A DNA stretch of 47,460 nucleotides. Source: an uncultured Lachnospiraceae bacterium (lineage in GTDB: Bacteria; Bacillota; Clostridia; Lachnospirales; Lachnospiraceae). Positions within the stretch are counted from its first letter, which is position 1; the number at the start of each line of letters is the position of its first letter. The notes below the pieces were generated by a model. It searched no databases. It saw only the letters and a list, made by a program, of their open reading frames with translations, and was not told the origin of the DNA. A program made the translations under genes and the position numbers. The DNA lies in the NCBI GenBank assembly GCA_934437985.1, contig CAKSBI010000017.1, positions 1-47,460 on the forward strand, given 5' to 3'. This document shows, one piece after another, positions 1-6,812 of this stretch.

Positions 1-684
1 TGTGGTCTTGCCGGAGCTGGTGGCGCCTGCCACACAGATGCTGATGCCATACCGCAGACACTCTGCCAGAAAATCCAACATTTCTTCTGTTGCAGTTCCT
101 CCATCCACAAAGTCGCTCTTTTTCAAACTCTGGGGATTTACGATTCGGATGGAGGCTGCAATGCCCACATCCTCATCCACAAGGGGCGTCTTTAATACTG
201 CAATACGGATGTTCTTGCTCAGATGTCCAAGAACTGCCGGGGAAGCATTGTCCAGCACCATGCCGGACACATGGAGCATTCTCCGGATGACATTGATGGC
301 ATGCTCCGGTGATTCAAAGTGTTCCTCCAGCTTTTCACACCTGCCATCGCTGTACTGCACCTCAATGTCTTTCCATGAGTTGATGTCAATTTCCTCAATC
401 CCGGTTCCGAAAATGTACTTTGTTAAAAAGGAAAACTCAGCCATCTCTGTGTATAAATCATCAATAAGCTGCTCTCTGGTCTTTCCCTTTACGGTGATGC
501 GGTAATCTGCAACATATTTTGCGATGTATCTCTTGACCTGCTGTTTTACCTCATCATTTCCGCCCTCCACCATCAGCGTGGAATATTTGCTGGAGATGTA
601 TTCCTGCACTTCCTTTAACACATCGGAAAAGGCTCTTCCCTTCTCTTCCGGGGAAAAGAAAAGGCTCTGATTATTTCCTGTCAT
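1..684 (-). CDS. cpaF: CpaF/TadA-type secretion ATPase, C-terminus cut by window edge
   Basis: The ATG at 684 overlaps the stop of the upstream TadZ-like gene as ATGA, which implies translational coupling. About 228 residues are present. The N-terminal domain of type II/IV secretion ATPases is followed by IDINSWKDIEV, the usual start of the core, and by the P-loop GATSSGKTT right at the window edge. Walker B and the histidine box lie outside the window. Family members are cytoplasmic hexamers that power assembly of Tad/Flp pili or related secretion machines. The neighbouring genes for TadZ, CpaB, prepilin peptidase and a Flp-like pilin support a Tad-like role. Because the locus is on a conjugative-type element, the machine may assist surface attachment during transfer (inference). 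Confidence 0.9.
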   Translation of the reverse strand, partial: MTGNNQSLFFSPEEKGRAFSDVLKEVQEYISSKYSTLMVEGGNDEVKQQVKRYIAKYVADYRITVKGKTREQLIDDLYTEMAEFSFLTKYIFGTGIEEIDINSWKDIEVQYSDGRCEKLEEHFESPEHAINVIRRMLHVSGMVLDNASPAVLGHLSKNIRIAVLKTPLVDEDVGIAASIRIVNPQSLKKSDFVDGGTATEEMLDFLAECLRYGISICVAGATSSGKTT

Positions 685-1487
685 ACCCCGAACACCTCCT
701 TACTGATTTTTTCAATTTCTTTCCGGAAAGCCCGGCTTTCCTTTAAGCCAAGTTCTGCCAGCATATCTCCCTCAAGACACTGTGTTTCCACTTCTCTGCT
801 GTGGGGAATCTGAAAAGCCACCGTGCCAAGCACCTGTTCAATGTGGCTGCTTGCCTCCTGCTGTTTGACATTGGATGCCACCTTAAGCTGTTTATCTGCA
901 TCCCACTTATTGTCCCGAAGCAGCGGCAGCTGTGAGGACAGGTAGCTGATGGATTTTAAATCACAGTTTACCAGTCTAAGCACCGTATCTGCTTCCATCA
1001 GTGCTACTGCGGATAATACATCCGATGCAATGGTACTGCCACAGTCGATAATGACATAGGGTGCCACTTCCCTTGCCTGTTCAATCAGTTCCGTTGCCTG
1101 CGTCTGGTCATAAGGCGGATAAGTAAACACGTTCTCGCCTTTTAACATCCCGATCATGCTTAAGTAATCATTTTTTCTGTAGAACATGCAGTTTTTCTTG
1201 ATCAGGTTTTCCGTTACATGGGTTGCGGCAAGAATACTCCCAAGAGATTTCTCCCCTTCCAGATCGGAGGACGCACAGATACAGGGCAGGGGTGGTGTGG
1301 TCATGTCTGCAAAAATCAGCAGCACATTCTTCTTTTTTCTGGCAAGATAATCTGCCAGCTTTACGGAAACGACAGTCTTGCCAGATGAGGGACTTCCCCA
1401 TACCGCAAGCACACCGCCCTGAGACTCCATCGGTTCTTCTTCATATCCTGTATTTCTTGTAAACAGGGAATTCTGTTTAAAGTTCAC
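681..1487 (-). CDS. TadZ/CpaE-like MinD/ParA-family ATPase
   Basis: This 268-residue protein has a deviant P-loop GSPSSGKTVVS near residue 31, then a switch-like segment (LLIFADMTTPPLP) and VIIDCG near residue 148, the layout of MinD/ParA-type ATPases. It lacks an obvious receiver-like N-terminal domain and so is shorter than classic CpaE. In Tad systems TadZ/CpaE is a cytoplasmic protein that positions the secretion apparatus at the membrane. It sits three bases after the cpaB stop and overlaps cpaF by four bases, so the three genes are almost certainly co-translated. A plain ParA partition function is less likely because no ParB is adjacent. Confidence 0.75.
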   Translation of the reverse strand: MNFKQNSLFTRNTGYEEEPMESQGGVLAVWGSPSSGKTVVSVKLADYLARKKKNVLLIFADMTTPPLPCICASSDLEGEKSLGSILAATHVTENLIKKNCMFYRKNDYLSMIGMLKGENVFTYPPYDQTQATELIEQAREVAPYVIIDCGSTIASDVLSAVALMEADTVLRLVNCDLKSISYLSSQLPLLRDNKWDADKQLKVASNVKQQEASSHIEQVLGTVAFQIPHSREVETQCLEGDMLAELGLKESRAFRKEIEKISKEVFGV

Positions 1488-1490
1488 AAT

Positions 1491-2360
1491 CTATTCCTCC
1501 CCATCTGTATTTGTTTCTGTTTCCCCGGTTCTGGCTTCACTATCTGCATTCATTTGAGGGGAAGTCTTTCCATCTTCAGATGTTGCTCCCTCCTCAGTCG
1601 CACCATCTCCCTGCGTGTCTGCCTCTTCCTCTGCCTTCATCTCATCCAGCACCTGATCCTGTGCCTTGATAAACTCCAAAGCCTTCTCTGCTTCTCCGCG
1701 GAATACTAATGACAGATGGATTTCGCCCTCCGCTTCCAGTCTTGCAAGGAGTCTGCTCTGTTCCGGTCTTACCAGAATGGTCACAGTAGACGGCAGTTCC
1801 TTTTCTTCCTCTTCTGTCCTCTGCTCCTCCGTGTTGGCATCATAGCCGGACTTGGCAGTCACTGCAATGACCTCCACGTACTTTAGTTCTGCCGGAATGA
1901 CTGTCTCTCCGCTGCCAAGGTAATCCGGCGCAATCACGGATACGATATCCCCACTCTTTAACTTGCCGGACAAGCCTTCCGCAAAGGTGTTAATGGTAAT
2001 GGACATGGCCTGTTTTTCTCCATTTAAGTTATAGAGATACTTATTCTCCGCAGACGGTTCCTCGGAAATTTTATCCGTTAAGATGTAATCCCCTGCATAA
2101 ACGGTTGCAGTCAGATACTTTCCTTCCACATCTGCAAGGTTTCTTACCACATTTTCGGGCAGGTTATGGTTTCCTACCTCTACCACATCCACCATGTTTT
2201 TGGTAATCTGTTCTCCCTCCTGCACCATCTGGTTAAAACGAACAATGGCGACCTTCTTAGACAGCCCGGCATTCACAAGGGGCGTAATGGCAAAGCAGAT
2301 AAGCAGGGAAACTGCAATGCAGAAAATTCCCAGAACAGTTCGGTTCTTAAATAATTTCAT
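1491..2360 (-). CDS. cpaB: CpaB/RcpC-like SAF-domain pilus assembly protein
   Basis: The start at 2360 is chosen because GAGGAA lies six bases upstream, giving 289 residues. A basic N-terminus precedes a membrane segment at about 9 to 32 (TVLGIFCIAVSLLICFAI). A SAF domain follows (IVRFNQMVQEGEQI; AGDYILTDKIS), then a CpaB/RcpC-type beta domain (SGDIVSVIAPD, ending near VTILVRPEQ). The last 55 or so residues are acidic and low in complexity. RcpC/CpaB family members sit at the envelope and are thought to steady the pilus channel; in this single-membrane organism an extracytoplasmic anchor role is inferred. It is followed three bases later by the TadZ-like gene. Confidence 0.8.
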   Translation of the reverse strand: MKLFKNRTVLGIFCIAVSLLICFAITPLVNAGLSKKVAIVRFNQMVQEGEQITKNMVDVVEVGNHNLPENVVRNLADVEGKYLTATVYAGDYILTDKISEEPSAENKYLYNLNGEKQAMSITINTFAEGLSGKLKSGDIVSVIAPDYLGSGETVIPAELKYVEVIAVTAKSGYDANTEEQRTEEEEKELPSTVTILVRPEQSRLLARLEAEGEIHLSLVFRGEAEKALEFIKAQDQVLDEMKAEEEADTQGDGATEEGATSEDGKTSPQMNADSEARTGETETNTDGEE

Positions 2361-2397
2361 TCCATTCCTCTTTTCTGCGCACGATCTTTGTGCATAA

Positions 2398-2469
2398 CGA
2401 GTTTGTGCCAAGTGCGCGCAGGCACAAATCTCGCGTGTGAAAAATCTTGCATATATGGATTTTTCACAC
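2398..2469 (-). repeat. Twin intergenic hairpin (copy 1)
   Basis: Reading along the minus strand after the stop at 2489, an AT-rich hairpin comes first (GTGTGAAAAATC at 2435-2446 pairing with 2458-2469, 12 perfect pairs), then a GC-richer one (CGAGTTTGTGCC at 2398-2409 pairing with 2421-2433, one bulge), then the cpaB ribosome site. The TTTGTGC/GCACAAATCTC core recurs in the copy at 5351. It may be a transcript-processing or stabilising structure or a weak terminator. Confidence 0.6.
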
Positions 2470-2488
2470 TGTCCTCCTAGTCATTTGT

Positions 2489-2584
2489 TCACATCTGTGC
2501 ATATTTTTTCCGGCTTCTGCACACTGCAGTTGCCACGCCTGCGATAGCTGCCAGCACACCGGCGATTACGAACATTTTTTTCAT
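2489..2584 (-). CDS. 31-residue single-pass membrane peptide
   Basis: GGAGG seven bases upstream fixes the ATG at 2584. The product has a short basic start (MKKM), one hydrophobic segment (FVIAGVLAAIAGVATAV) and a basic tail (CRSRKKYAQM). It lies two bases after the prepilin peptidase stop and ahead of cpaB, within the pilus-like operon. I do not recognise a family. It could be a minor component or membrane stabiliser of the pilus apparatus, but only its position suggests this. The strong ribosome site and intact frame argue that it is real. Confidence 0.55.
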   Translation of the reverse strand: MKKMFVIAGVLAAIAGVATAVCRSRKKYAQM

Positions 2585-2586
2585 GG

Positions 2587-3015
2587 TTAACCTCCAATCT
2601 GAATGCTTATAAGCATTCCCAACAGCAAGAAAGGAACAAGCGGATATGCCTGCTCCTTCCCTCTTTCTCGATTTTCTTTTTTGATTCTCTTTACGCACTG
2701 CCTTGCTGCATGAAAGAAAAGCAGCAACAGAAGCCCTGTGATAAGTCCGATTAGGGTTCTCCCAAACCCAAGCACCAGTCCACAGGCTCCTGTCAGCTTG
2801 ATATCCCCACCACCGATACCGCCTGCTGTTACTCCGATCATCAAAAGAGGCAATGCCACCAAGAGTCCTGATAACTGCACGGACTCTGGTGGGATCAGGC
2901 TCACGATGGTGACTAACAGTGGTATCCAGTCCGGGATTTCTCTCTTTCTGATATCAGAAACTGCCGCCAACACCAGAACAATAAAAAAGGGAATGAGCCT
3001 GACCTCAGATAACAT
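2587..3015 (-). CDS. A24 prepilin peptidase (TadV/CpaA type)
   Basis: This 142-residue polytopic membrane protein carries both aspartates of the A24 aspartic peptidases: AVSDIRKREIPDW near residue 21 (AxxD motif) and GGIGGGDIKL near residue 70 (GxGD motif). It lacks the methyltransferase domain of full PilD enzymes, as is normal for TadV/CpaA. It should cleave the leader of class III prepilins on the cytoplasmic face; the Flp-like pilin at 3540-3770 is the obvious substrate. It starts three bases after the SpoVG-like gene, so translation is probably coupled. Four or so hydrophobic segments are visible, and the C-terminal part has a basic loop. Confidence 0.88.
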   Translation of the reverse strand: MLSEVRLIPFFIVLVLAAVSDIRKREIPDWIPLLVTIVSLIPPESVQLSGLLVALPLLMIGVTAGGIGGGDIKLTGACGLVLGFGRTLIGLITGLLLLLFFHAARQCVKRIKKENRERGKEQAYPLVPFLLLGMLISIQIGG

Positions 3016-3018
3016 CGG

Positions 3019-3411
3019 CTACATTCCCATGCTCATGCCGGCGGATTCTTCCTGTTCCATCTCCTCTTCAGCCTCATCCTGATCAAGCACCGGTGTAAGA
3101 ACACTCTGCTGATACGCAGTTTCCACCGCCTGATCAAACTGCTGCTTCATGGACCTATCTGCAAAATATACGGAATCTTTATACTGCTCCGCATGGGGCA
3201 CCTTGGTCCGGGGCATGGTTACGGTAAGCCCATAGTCATCCTCCTTGATTTTTACGTTGCGGATGGTCATCATGTTCCCCACCTTAACATCCACCGTGGC
3301 AAGCACACCTCTCTCCGGGTTGTGTTCTGTGATGGTGACCTCAAAGGGTACCTGCTGTTCCATGGTTTCTGCTGTATTTGTATTTTCCTGTGTAGCTGCT
3401 CTTCTCGGCAT
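3019..3411 (-). CDS. SpoVG-like protein, second copy
   Basis: This 130-residue product begins with a polar tail (ATQENTNTAET), followed by a SpoVG-like fold of about 75 residues: VLATVDVKVGNMMTIRNVKI, then DYGLTVTMPRTKV, then YKDSVYF. The match is weaker than in the copy at 3825. It ends in an acidic, Met-rich tail. SpoVG proteins are small nucleic-acid-binding regulators. AAGGAGG lies eight to nine bases before the ATG at 3411. It separates the pilin from its peptidase, which suggests a part in regulating the cassette or its transcripts (inference). Confidence 0.65.
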   Translation of the reverse strand: MPRRAATQENTNTAETMEQQVPFEVTITEHNPERGVLATVDVKVGNMMTIRNVKIKEDDYGLTVTMPRTKVPHAEQYKDSVYFADRSMKQQFDQAVETAYQQSVLTPVLDQDEAEEEMEQEESAGMSMGM

Positions 3412-3456
3412 ATTCTATTTCCTCCTTCATTTTCATAGTACTTATCCGAAATCTAC

Positions 3457-3540
3457 GGAGAATCGTCTTGCGATTCTCCTAAACGAAACTTGGGATTTCT
3501 TAGTCTGTGTTTTTTACAGGCTTAGAAATCCTTTTCGTTT
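3457..3540 (-). repeat. Twin intergenic hairpin (copy 2)
   Basis: Right after the pilin stop, a long interrupted stem pairs AAACGAAA (3481-3488) with 3533-3540 and GGATTTCT (3493-3500) with 3524-3531. A compact hairpin of nine perfect pairs follows (GGAGAATCG 3457-3465 with 3471-3479, five-base loop). The order is the same as in the copies at 2398 and 5351. Placement directly after the pilin could raise pilin mRNA over the downstream genes (inference). Confidence 0.6.
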
Positions 3541-3770
3541 TAGCCTGCATAGTTAAACATTTCCTGAATTCTTCTGGTAAGGGTAGGCATTACCACATCT
3601 CCGAAGAGGGCATACAACCCTGCAAGCAGGAGGGCACCGATTACCACTGCAATCAGAATCTTAACTGCGGTATCCACGTAGTTCTCGCCCCTCTTGTCCT
3701 TCAACAGATGTACTGCCTTTGCTGCGGTTGCCTTCATGCTTCCTGCTACTTTGTTCATCATCTTTCTCAT
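3540..3770 (-). CDS. Flp-like pilin candidate (class III prepilin)
   Basis: The ATG at 3770 is chosen because GGAGG lies eight bases upstream; a nearer-5' ATG at 3785 precedes that site. The 76-residue product has a basic, helical leader ending KDKRG, then ENYVDTAV and a hydrophobic helix (KILIAVVIGALLLAGLYALF). Flp prepilins are cut after glycine and need an acidic residue at +5; cutting after Gly28 puts Asp33 exactly there. The classic EY pair is absent. It is encoded with an A24 peptidase, TadZ, CpaB and CpaF. I believe related small proteins carry the name DUF6133. The alternative is a non-pilin membrane peptide. Confidence 0.6.
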   Translation of the reverse strand: MRKMMNKVAGSMKATAAKAVHLLKDKRGENYVDTAVKILIAVVIGALLLAGLYALFGDVVMPTLTRRIQEMFNYAG

Positions 3771-3824
3771 CGATTTTTCCTCCATAATTGTTTTATTTTA
3801 TTTGGTTTACTGACTTAAGTTGCC

Positions 3825-4235
3825 TTACATCCCGGTCATGTCCATTGCCTGACCTTCCGGTGCCTGCTGCATTTCATGATGCTTTGCCACACTGTTCTGG
3901 CTCTGTGTAAGTGCCTGCTCATAAGCACCCAGCACCGCATCATTTAACTGCTTTCTGCATTCCGGTGTGATAGGGAAACAGATATCCTTATAATCGTTTC
4001 CTACCTTGTAGCTGGGCATGGATACAAATAATCCGTTTGTCCCTTCAATAATTTTCACACCCCTGATGGCAAAGGCTCCGTTAATGTTCACGGATGCAGT
4101 GCCCTTGATGGAATCACTGGGTTTGATTGACTGGATACGCACATCAAACTCCAGCGGCTGTGGCTGTTTCGCCTGCTCGGACTGTGCTTCGCCCTGTGTA
4201 TTCTGCTGATTATTCTTTGTTCCTTTTCCTGCCAT
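3825..4235 (-). CDS. SpoVG family protein, first copy
   Basis: AAGGA just upstream selects the ATG at 4235, giving 136 residues. After a Gln/Asn-rich N-terminus (about 35 residues) comes a recognisable SpoVG domain: FDVRIQSIKP, ASVNINGAFAIRGVKIIEG, GLFVSMPS and the YKDICFPIT motif, then a helix (LNDAVLGAYEQALTQ) and a Gln/Met-rich tail. SpoVG is a conserved nucleic-acid-binding regulator; copies on conjugative elements are common in Clostridia. It lies 54 bases ahead of the pilin start. A link with pilin expression is inferred from position. Confidence 0.8.
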   Translation of the reverse strand: MAGKGTKNNQQNTQGEAQSEQAKQPQPLEFDVRIQSIKPSDSIKGTASVNINGAFAIRGVKIIEGTNGLFVSMPSYKVGNDYKDICFPITPECRKQLNDAVLGAYEQALTQSQNSVAKHHEMQQAPEGQAMDMTGM

Positions 4236-4257
4236 GTTCTTCCTTTCCGCCTCCCGG

Positions 4258-4788
4258 CTATTCTGATTGAAATACAATTTCTGCAAAGCCTTTCGGCTCT
4301 ACATAGAAAAAGCGGCTCGCCTCATCTTCTATCAGTTCCACAACGTCCGATATGGATAGTGCGTGTCCTTCAAAATCCTTCGGTACTCTTCTTCCGAACT
4401 TCTCCCAGACCTCTTCCAGACTAAAGTTTTCCACTTCTCCTTCATAAACCAGTGCATACTCCTCTGCCTGCGGTTTTCCATATCCCCTGTTTTCCCTTTC
4501 TGCCAGACTGATAAACCGCATCATGAGTGGACTGCCCTGTTTCAGCTGATGTATTTTTATCCTCCTTTCCCTGCCCTGTATCTTCACTTCTTCCATCCCT
4601 CCACCCTCTGACAGACGGTCATACACTCCTTCCCTGACCTCTACTGCCAGCTTTTCCTTCTCTGATAGGAATTCTTTGATTTCCCCTTTATCAAAAATGG
4701 AGTCCAGAATTACTTTTCCATCTGACAGATACCCTGCCGGATTTCCATAGTAAATAAGGACTCCGTTACGAAAATATATGTTTTTCAT
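4258..4788 (-). CDS. YodL-domain mobile-element protein
   Basis: A TGGAGA site six bases upstream supports the ATG at 4788, giving 176 residues. The C-terminal 85 or so residues fit the YodL-like domain of Firmicute mobile elements: MRFISLAER, YALVYEGEVENFSLEEVWEKF, then FEGHALSISDVVEL and a closing SRFFYVEPKGFAEI. The N-terminal half (YFRNGVLIYYGNP) is not recognised. The biochemical role of YodL domains is unknown. The gene sits between a short hypothetical gene and the SpoVG-like gene with tight spacing. Confidence 0.75.
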   Translation of the reverse strand: MKNIYFRNGVLIYYGNPAGYLSDGKVILDSIFDKGEIKEFLSEKEKLAVEVREGVYDRLSEGGGMEEVKIQGRERRIKIHQLKQGSPLMMRFISLAERENRGYGKPQAEEYALVYEGEVENFSLEEVWEKFGRRVPKDFEGHALSISDVVELIEDEASRFFYVEPKGFAEIVFQSE

Positions 4789-4801
4789 ACTGCATCTCCA
4801 T

Positions 4802-5041
4802 TCACATGCCATGCAGATAGGGAAGCAGCTGGGTATTCAGGAAGTCATTGTCTTCGCAATACAAAAACAGCTTTGATAACCCAACCAGAAAAGGCTCTCC
4901 TTCCATGTTCTGTATCAGGATAATGCTGTCTTTTTGACATCCCCGGATACAGTCTGCAATGGCAGGCAGATTTCCCTCCACCAGTGTTTCCTTTACCTTA
5001 TCATCCTGAATTTCAAATGCCCTGAACTTACCTTTTAACAA
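4802..5041 (-). CDS. Hypothetical 79-residue protein
   Basis: The reading frame starts with TTG at 5041, six bases after GGAGG, inside the last codons of the AbrB-type gene, so it is probably translationally coupled. The product is mixed in composition (FRAFEIQDDKVKETL; KDSIILIQNMEGEPFLVGLS) with no signal peptide, membrane segment or motif that I recognise. It ends 13 bases before the YodL-domain start. Function is unknown. Confidence 0.6.
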   Translation of the reverse strand: MLKGKFRAFEIQDDKVKETLVEGNLPAIADCIRGCQKDSIILIQNMEGEPFLVGLSKLFLYCEDNDFLNTQLLPYLHGM

Positions 5042-5322
5042 TCCTTTCCTCCCTCCTGCTGTGCGAGGCTTAAGATTCTTGCAGCAAGTGCCACCTGCTT
5101 TTCATGGCTCATGGTTTTCACAGCAGCATTCACATAGGCCTCCACAGCTTCTGCATCCTGCTTTCCTACTTCCAGAATGTCTACCTTGGATATGACAATC
5201 TTCCCGGAGTTTATGGAAACCTTTAAGATATCCCCTTTCTCCATCTCCGCTTTCTGCCGCATTTCAAGAGGTATCAGCACCCTGCCCTTTTCATCCAGCA
5301 CCTTATACACCGGCTTTTTCAT
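5035..5322 (-). CDS. AbrB/SpoVT-family transcription regulator
   Basis: This 95-residue protein begins with a swapped-hairpin AbrB domain: YKVLDEKGRVLIPLEMRQKAEMEKGD followed by KVSINSGKIVISKV, matching the AbrB/MazE/SpoVT pattern of DNA-binding dimers. The C-terminal half is helical (AVEAYVNAAVKTMSHEKQVALAARIL). On mobile elements such proteins act as transition-type repressors or antitoxin-like factors, but no toxin gene is adjacent. It is a candidate regulator of this operon (inference). A hairpin pair lies between it and the previous AbrB-like gene. Confidence 0.82.
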   Translation of the reverse strand: MKKPVYKVLDEKGRVLIPLEMRQKAEMEKGDILKVSINSGKIVISKVDILEVGKQDAEAVEAYVNAAVKTMSHEKQVALAARILSLAQQEGGKDC

Positions 5323-5350
5323 ATCGATAATCTCACTCCTTTCTCAGCCC

Positions 5351-5405
5351 GGAGACTTTGTGCGTAGCACAAATCTCCAACTGAAAGAAACTCTTTTTTT
5401 CAGTT
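5351..5405 (-). repeat. Twin intergenic hairpin (copy 3)
   Basis: Overlapping the stop of the gene at 5400, an AT-rich hairpin (5379-5390 with 5394-5405, one mismatch) is followed on the minus strand by a GC-richer one: GGAGACTTTGTGC (5351-5363) with GCACAAATCTCC (5367-5378), three-base loop. The TTTGTGC/GCACAAATCTC core matches copy 1. Confidence 0.6.
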
Positions 5406-5831
5406 TTCCTCCGTCATGCGTAACACAATATTTACTTTTTCCTTCGGGATTCCAAGTTCTTCACAGATACCCAGAAGTTCCTCCGGCACTTCTTCTGCCA
5501 CCACATCCTCTGTAGGCAGAATCACAATCTTTCTGTCCGTACAGACTATATCCAGATCGGCATCCATGGAAATTTTGGCATCCGCAAGCAGTTCCGGCGG
5601 CAGTCTAAGCTCCACGTTTTCTTCTTTCATAAGCTCGCCAACAGGATTTTCACCTGCACGAACGAGCAGAAACTCTTTCGACTCATTCTTAAAATCCTTT
5701 TCTCCTGCCGCAAGGTATAAAAGTTTTAACTCTTCCCCGATTCTTATCCCTGTCTGTTCTAGCAATATCACAGGGATTTCAATGCACCCCTTTTCATTCA
5801 CTTTTCCCTTGATCTCCACTAACTGAAACAT
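5400..5831 (-). CDS. AbrB-like protein with two possible DNA-binding hairpins
   Basis: An AGGAGG touches the ATG at 5837, so the ATG at 5831, six bases from it, is the better start; the gene then overlaps the end of the methyltransferase by 38 bases. The 143-residue product starts with an AbrB-like segment (IKGKVNEKGCIEIPVILL, then RIGEELKLLYL). A second degenerate unit may lie at about 75-110 (VELRLPPELLADA; LDIVCTDRKIVILP). The acidic C-terminus has a short helix (EELLGICEELGIP). A role in regulating the element is likely but not shown. Confidence 0.6.
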   Translation of the reverse strand: MFQLVEIKGKVNEKGCIEIPVILLEQTGIRIGEELKLLYLAAGEKDFKNESKEFLLVRAGENPVGELMKEENVELRLPPELLADAKISMDADLDIVCTDRKIVILPTEDVVAEEVPEELLGICEELGIPKEKVNIVLRMTEEN

Positions 5832-6795
5832 CTTCATCCTCCTTCCGTTTGCTGCACTTCCACACGACTGATTCCTGTTCTCCACACAGTTCAAACAGAT
5901 TCATCTGCGTAGGCAGACTTTTTCTTCTTTCCTCCATGTCATAATTGGCTATCAGCACCTCCGGGAATTCACTTCCGTTGTCATACCTCTGTGCCAGATT
6001 GTTGATTCGTGTCACCGCTTCAATTTGGAAATCCTGATACAATTCTCTGATATATTCGCAGTCATTGTAGGAAACCATGAATTTTCCTTCGATGCCTGCC
6101 AGTGTATCCCGGAGTCTTACATGATCCTCCTTACGGAACACAACCTCATAATGTCCTTCAGTTTCATAGTACGGCGGATCGCAATAAAAAAAGGCATTCG
6201 GTCTGTCATACTGACGGATGAGTGCCTCAAAATCTTTATTCTCAATTACCGTATCCTTTAGCCTCCGGTTTGCTTCCCACAAGATGGTAAAGGTCTTTCG
6301 GATGTCAAACGGCTGGCAGCCGTAGGAAGTGCATCCGCTTCCATAACTGTAACGGATGATTTTATAAAATGCCGCCGCCCGTTTTACATCTCCAACGCTG
6401 GCGCGCTCCATAAGAATGTCCCTGATTTCTGCCGCCTCCGGCTCTTTCAGAAAATGTGTCGCTATCTCCAGCTCTTCTGCCAGATGCTCACTCTTAAACT
6501 CTTCCATCGAAAGGAATTTTCTAAGTGTCACAAACTCATCTCTGGAATTGAGCGGCAGGAAAGACAATTCCTTTAGCAGAGCCATTGGTCTTTCCTTGAC
6601 ACAATAAAAGAGGTTTGCAAGATTTGAATTAAAATCATTGTAAACCTCCATACATTTAGCAGGCGGCTTGCCGAACAACACCCAGCCGCCTCCGCCGAAT
6701 ACTTCTATGTAGCGGTCATAGCTGGCCGGCACGCGCTGATATATCAGATCCCGGAGTGCCTTCTTACCGCCCACCCAGCTGATAATACTATTCAA
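5794..6795 (-). CDS. D12-class DNA N6-adenine methyltransferase (Dam type)
   Basis: The TTG at 6795 is preceded by GGAGGG 11 bases away; there is no in-frame ATG nearby. The 333-residue product has the SAM-binding motif ISWVGGKKALRDLI at its start, EVFGGGGWVLF at 31-41, and the catalytic DPPY at 206-209 (YCDPPYYETEGHY), the order of D12-class enzymes. It transfers methyl from SAM to adenine N6 in DNA. There is no restriction endonuclease beside it, so it is an orphan enzyme, which on conjugative elements usually protects incoming DNA or marks the element. The last residues run into the AbrB-like gene. Confidence 0.88.
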   Translation of the reverse strand: MNSIISWVGGKKALRDLIYQRVPASYDRYIEVFGGGGWVLFGKPPAKCMEVYNDFNSNLANLFYCVKERPMALLKELSFLPLNSRDEFVTLRKFLSMEEFKSEHLAEELEIATHFLKEPEAAEIRDILMERASVGDVKRAAAFYKIIRYSYGSGCTSYGCQPFDIRKTFTILWEANRRLKDTVIENKDFEALIRQYDRPNAFFYCDPPYYETEGHYEVVFRKEDHVRLRDTLAGIEGKFMVSYNDCEYIRELYQDFQIEAVTRINNLAQRYDNGSEFPEVLIANYDMEERRKSLPTQMNLFELCGEQESVVWKCSKRKEDEDVSVSGDQGKSE

Positions 6796-6812
6796 TAAAC
6801 TTCTGCCCTCCT

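Noticed and set aside
2..505. Long open frame on the plus strand opposite cpaF
   Set aside because: The minus strand codes for an unmistakable secretion ATPase with P-loop; the opposite frame has no ribosome site or known motif.
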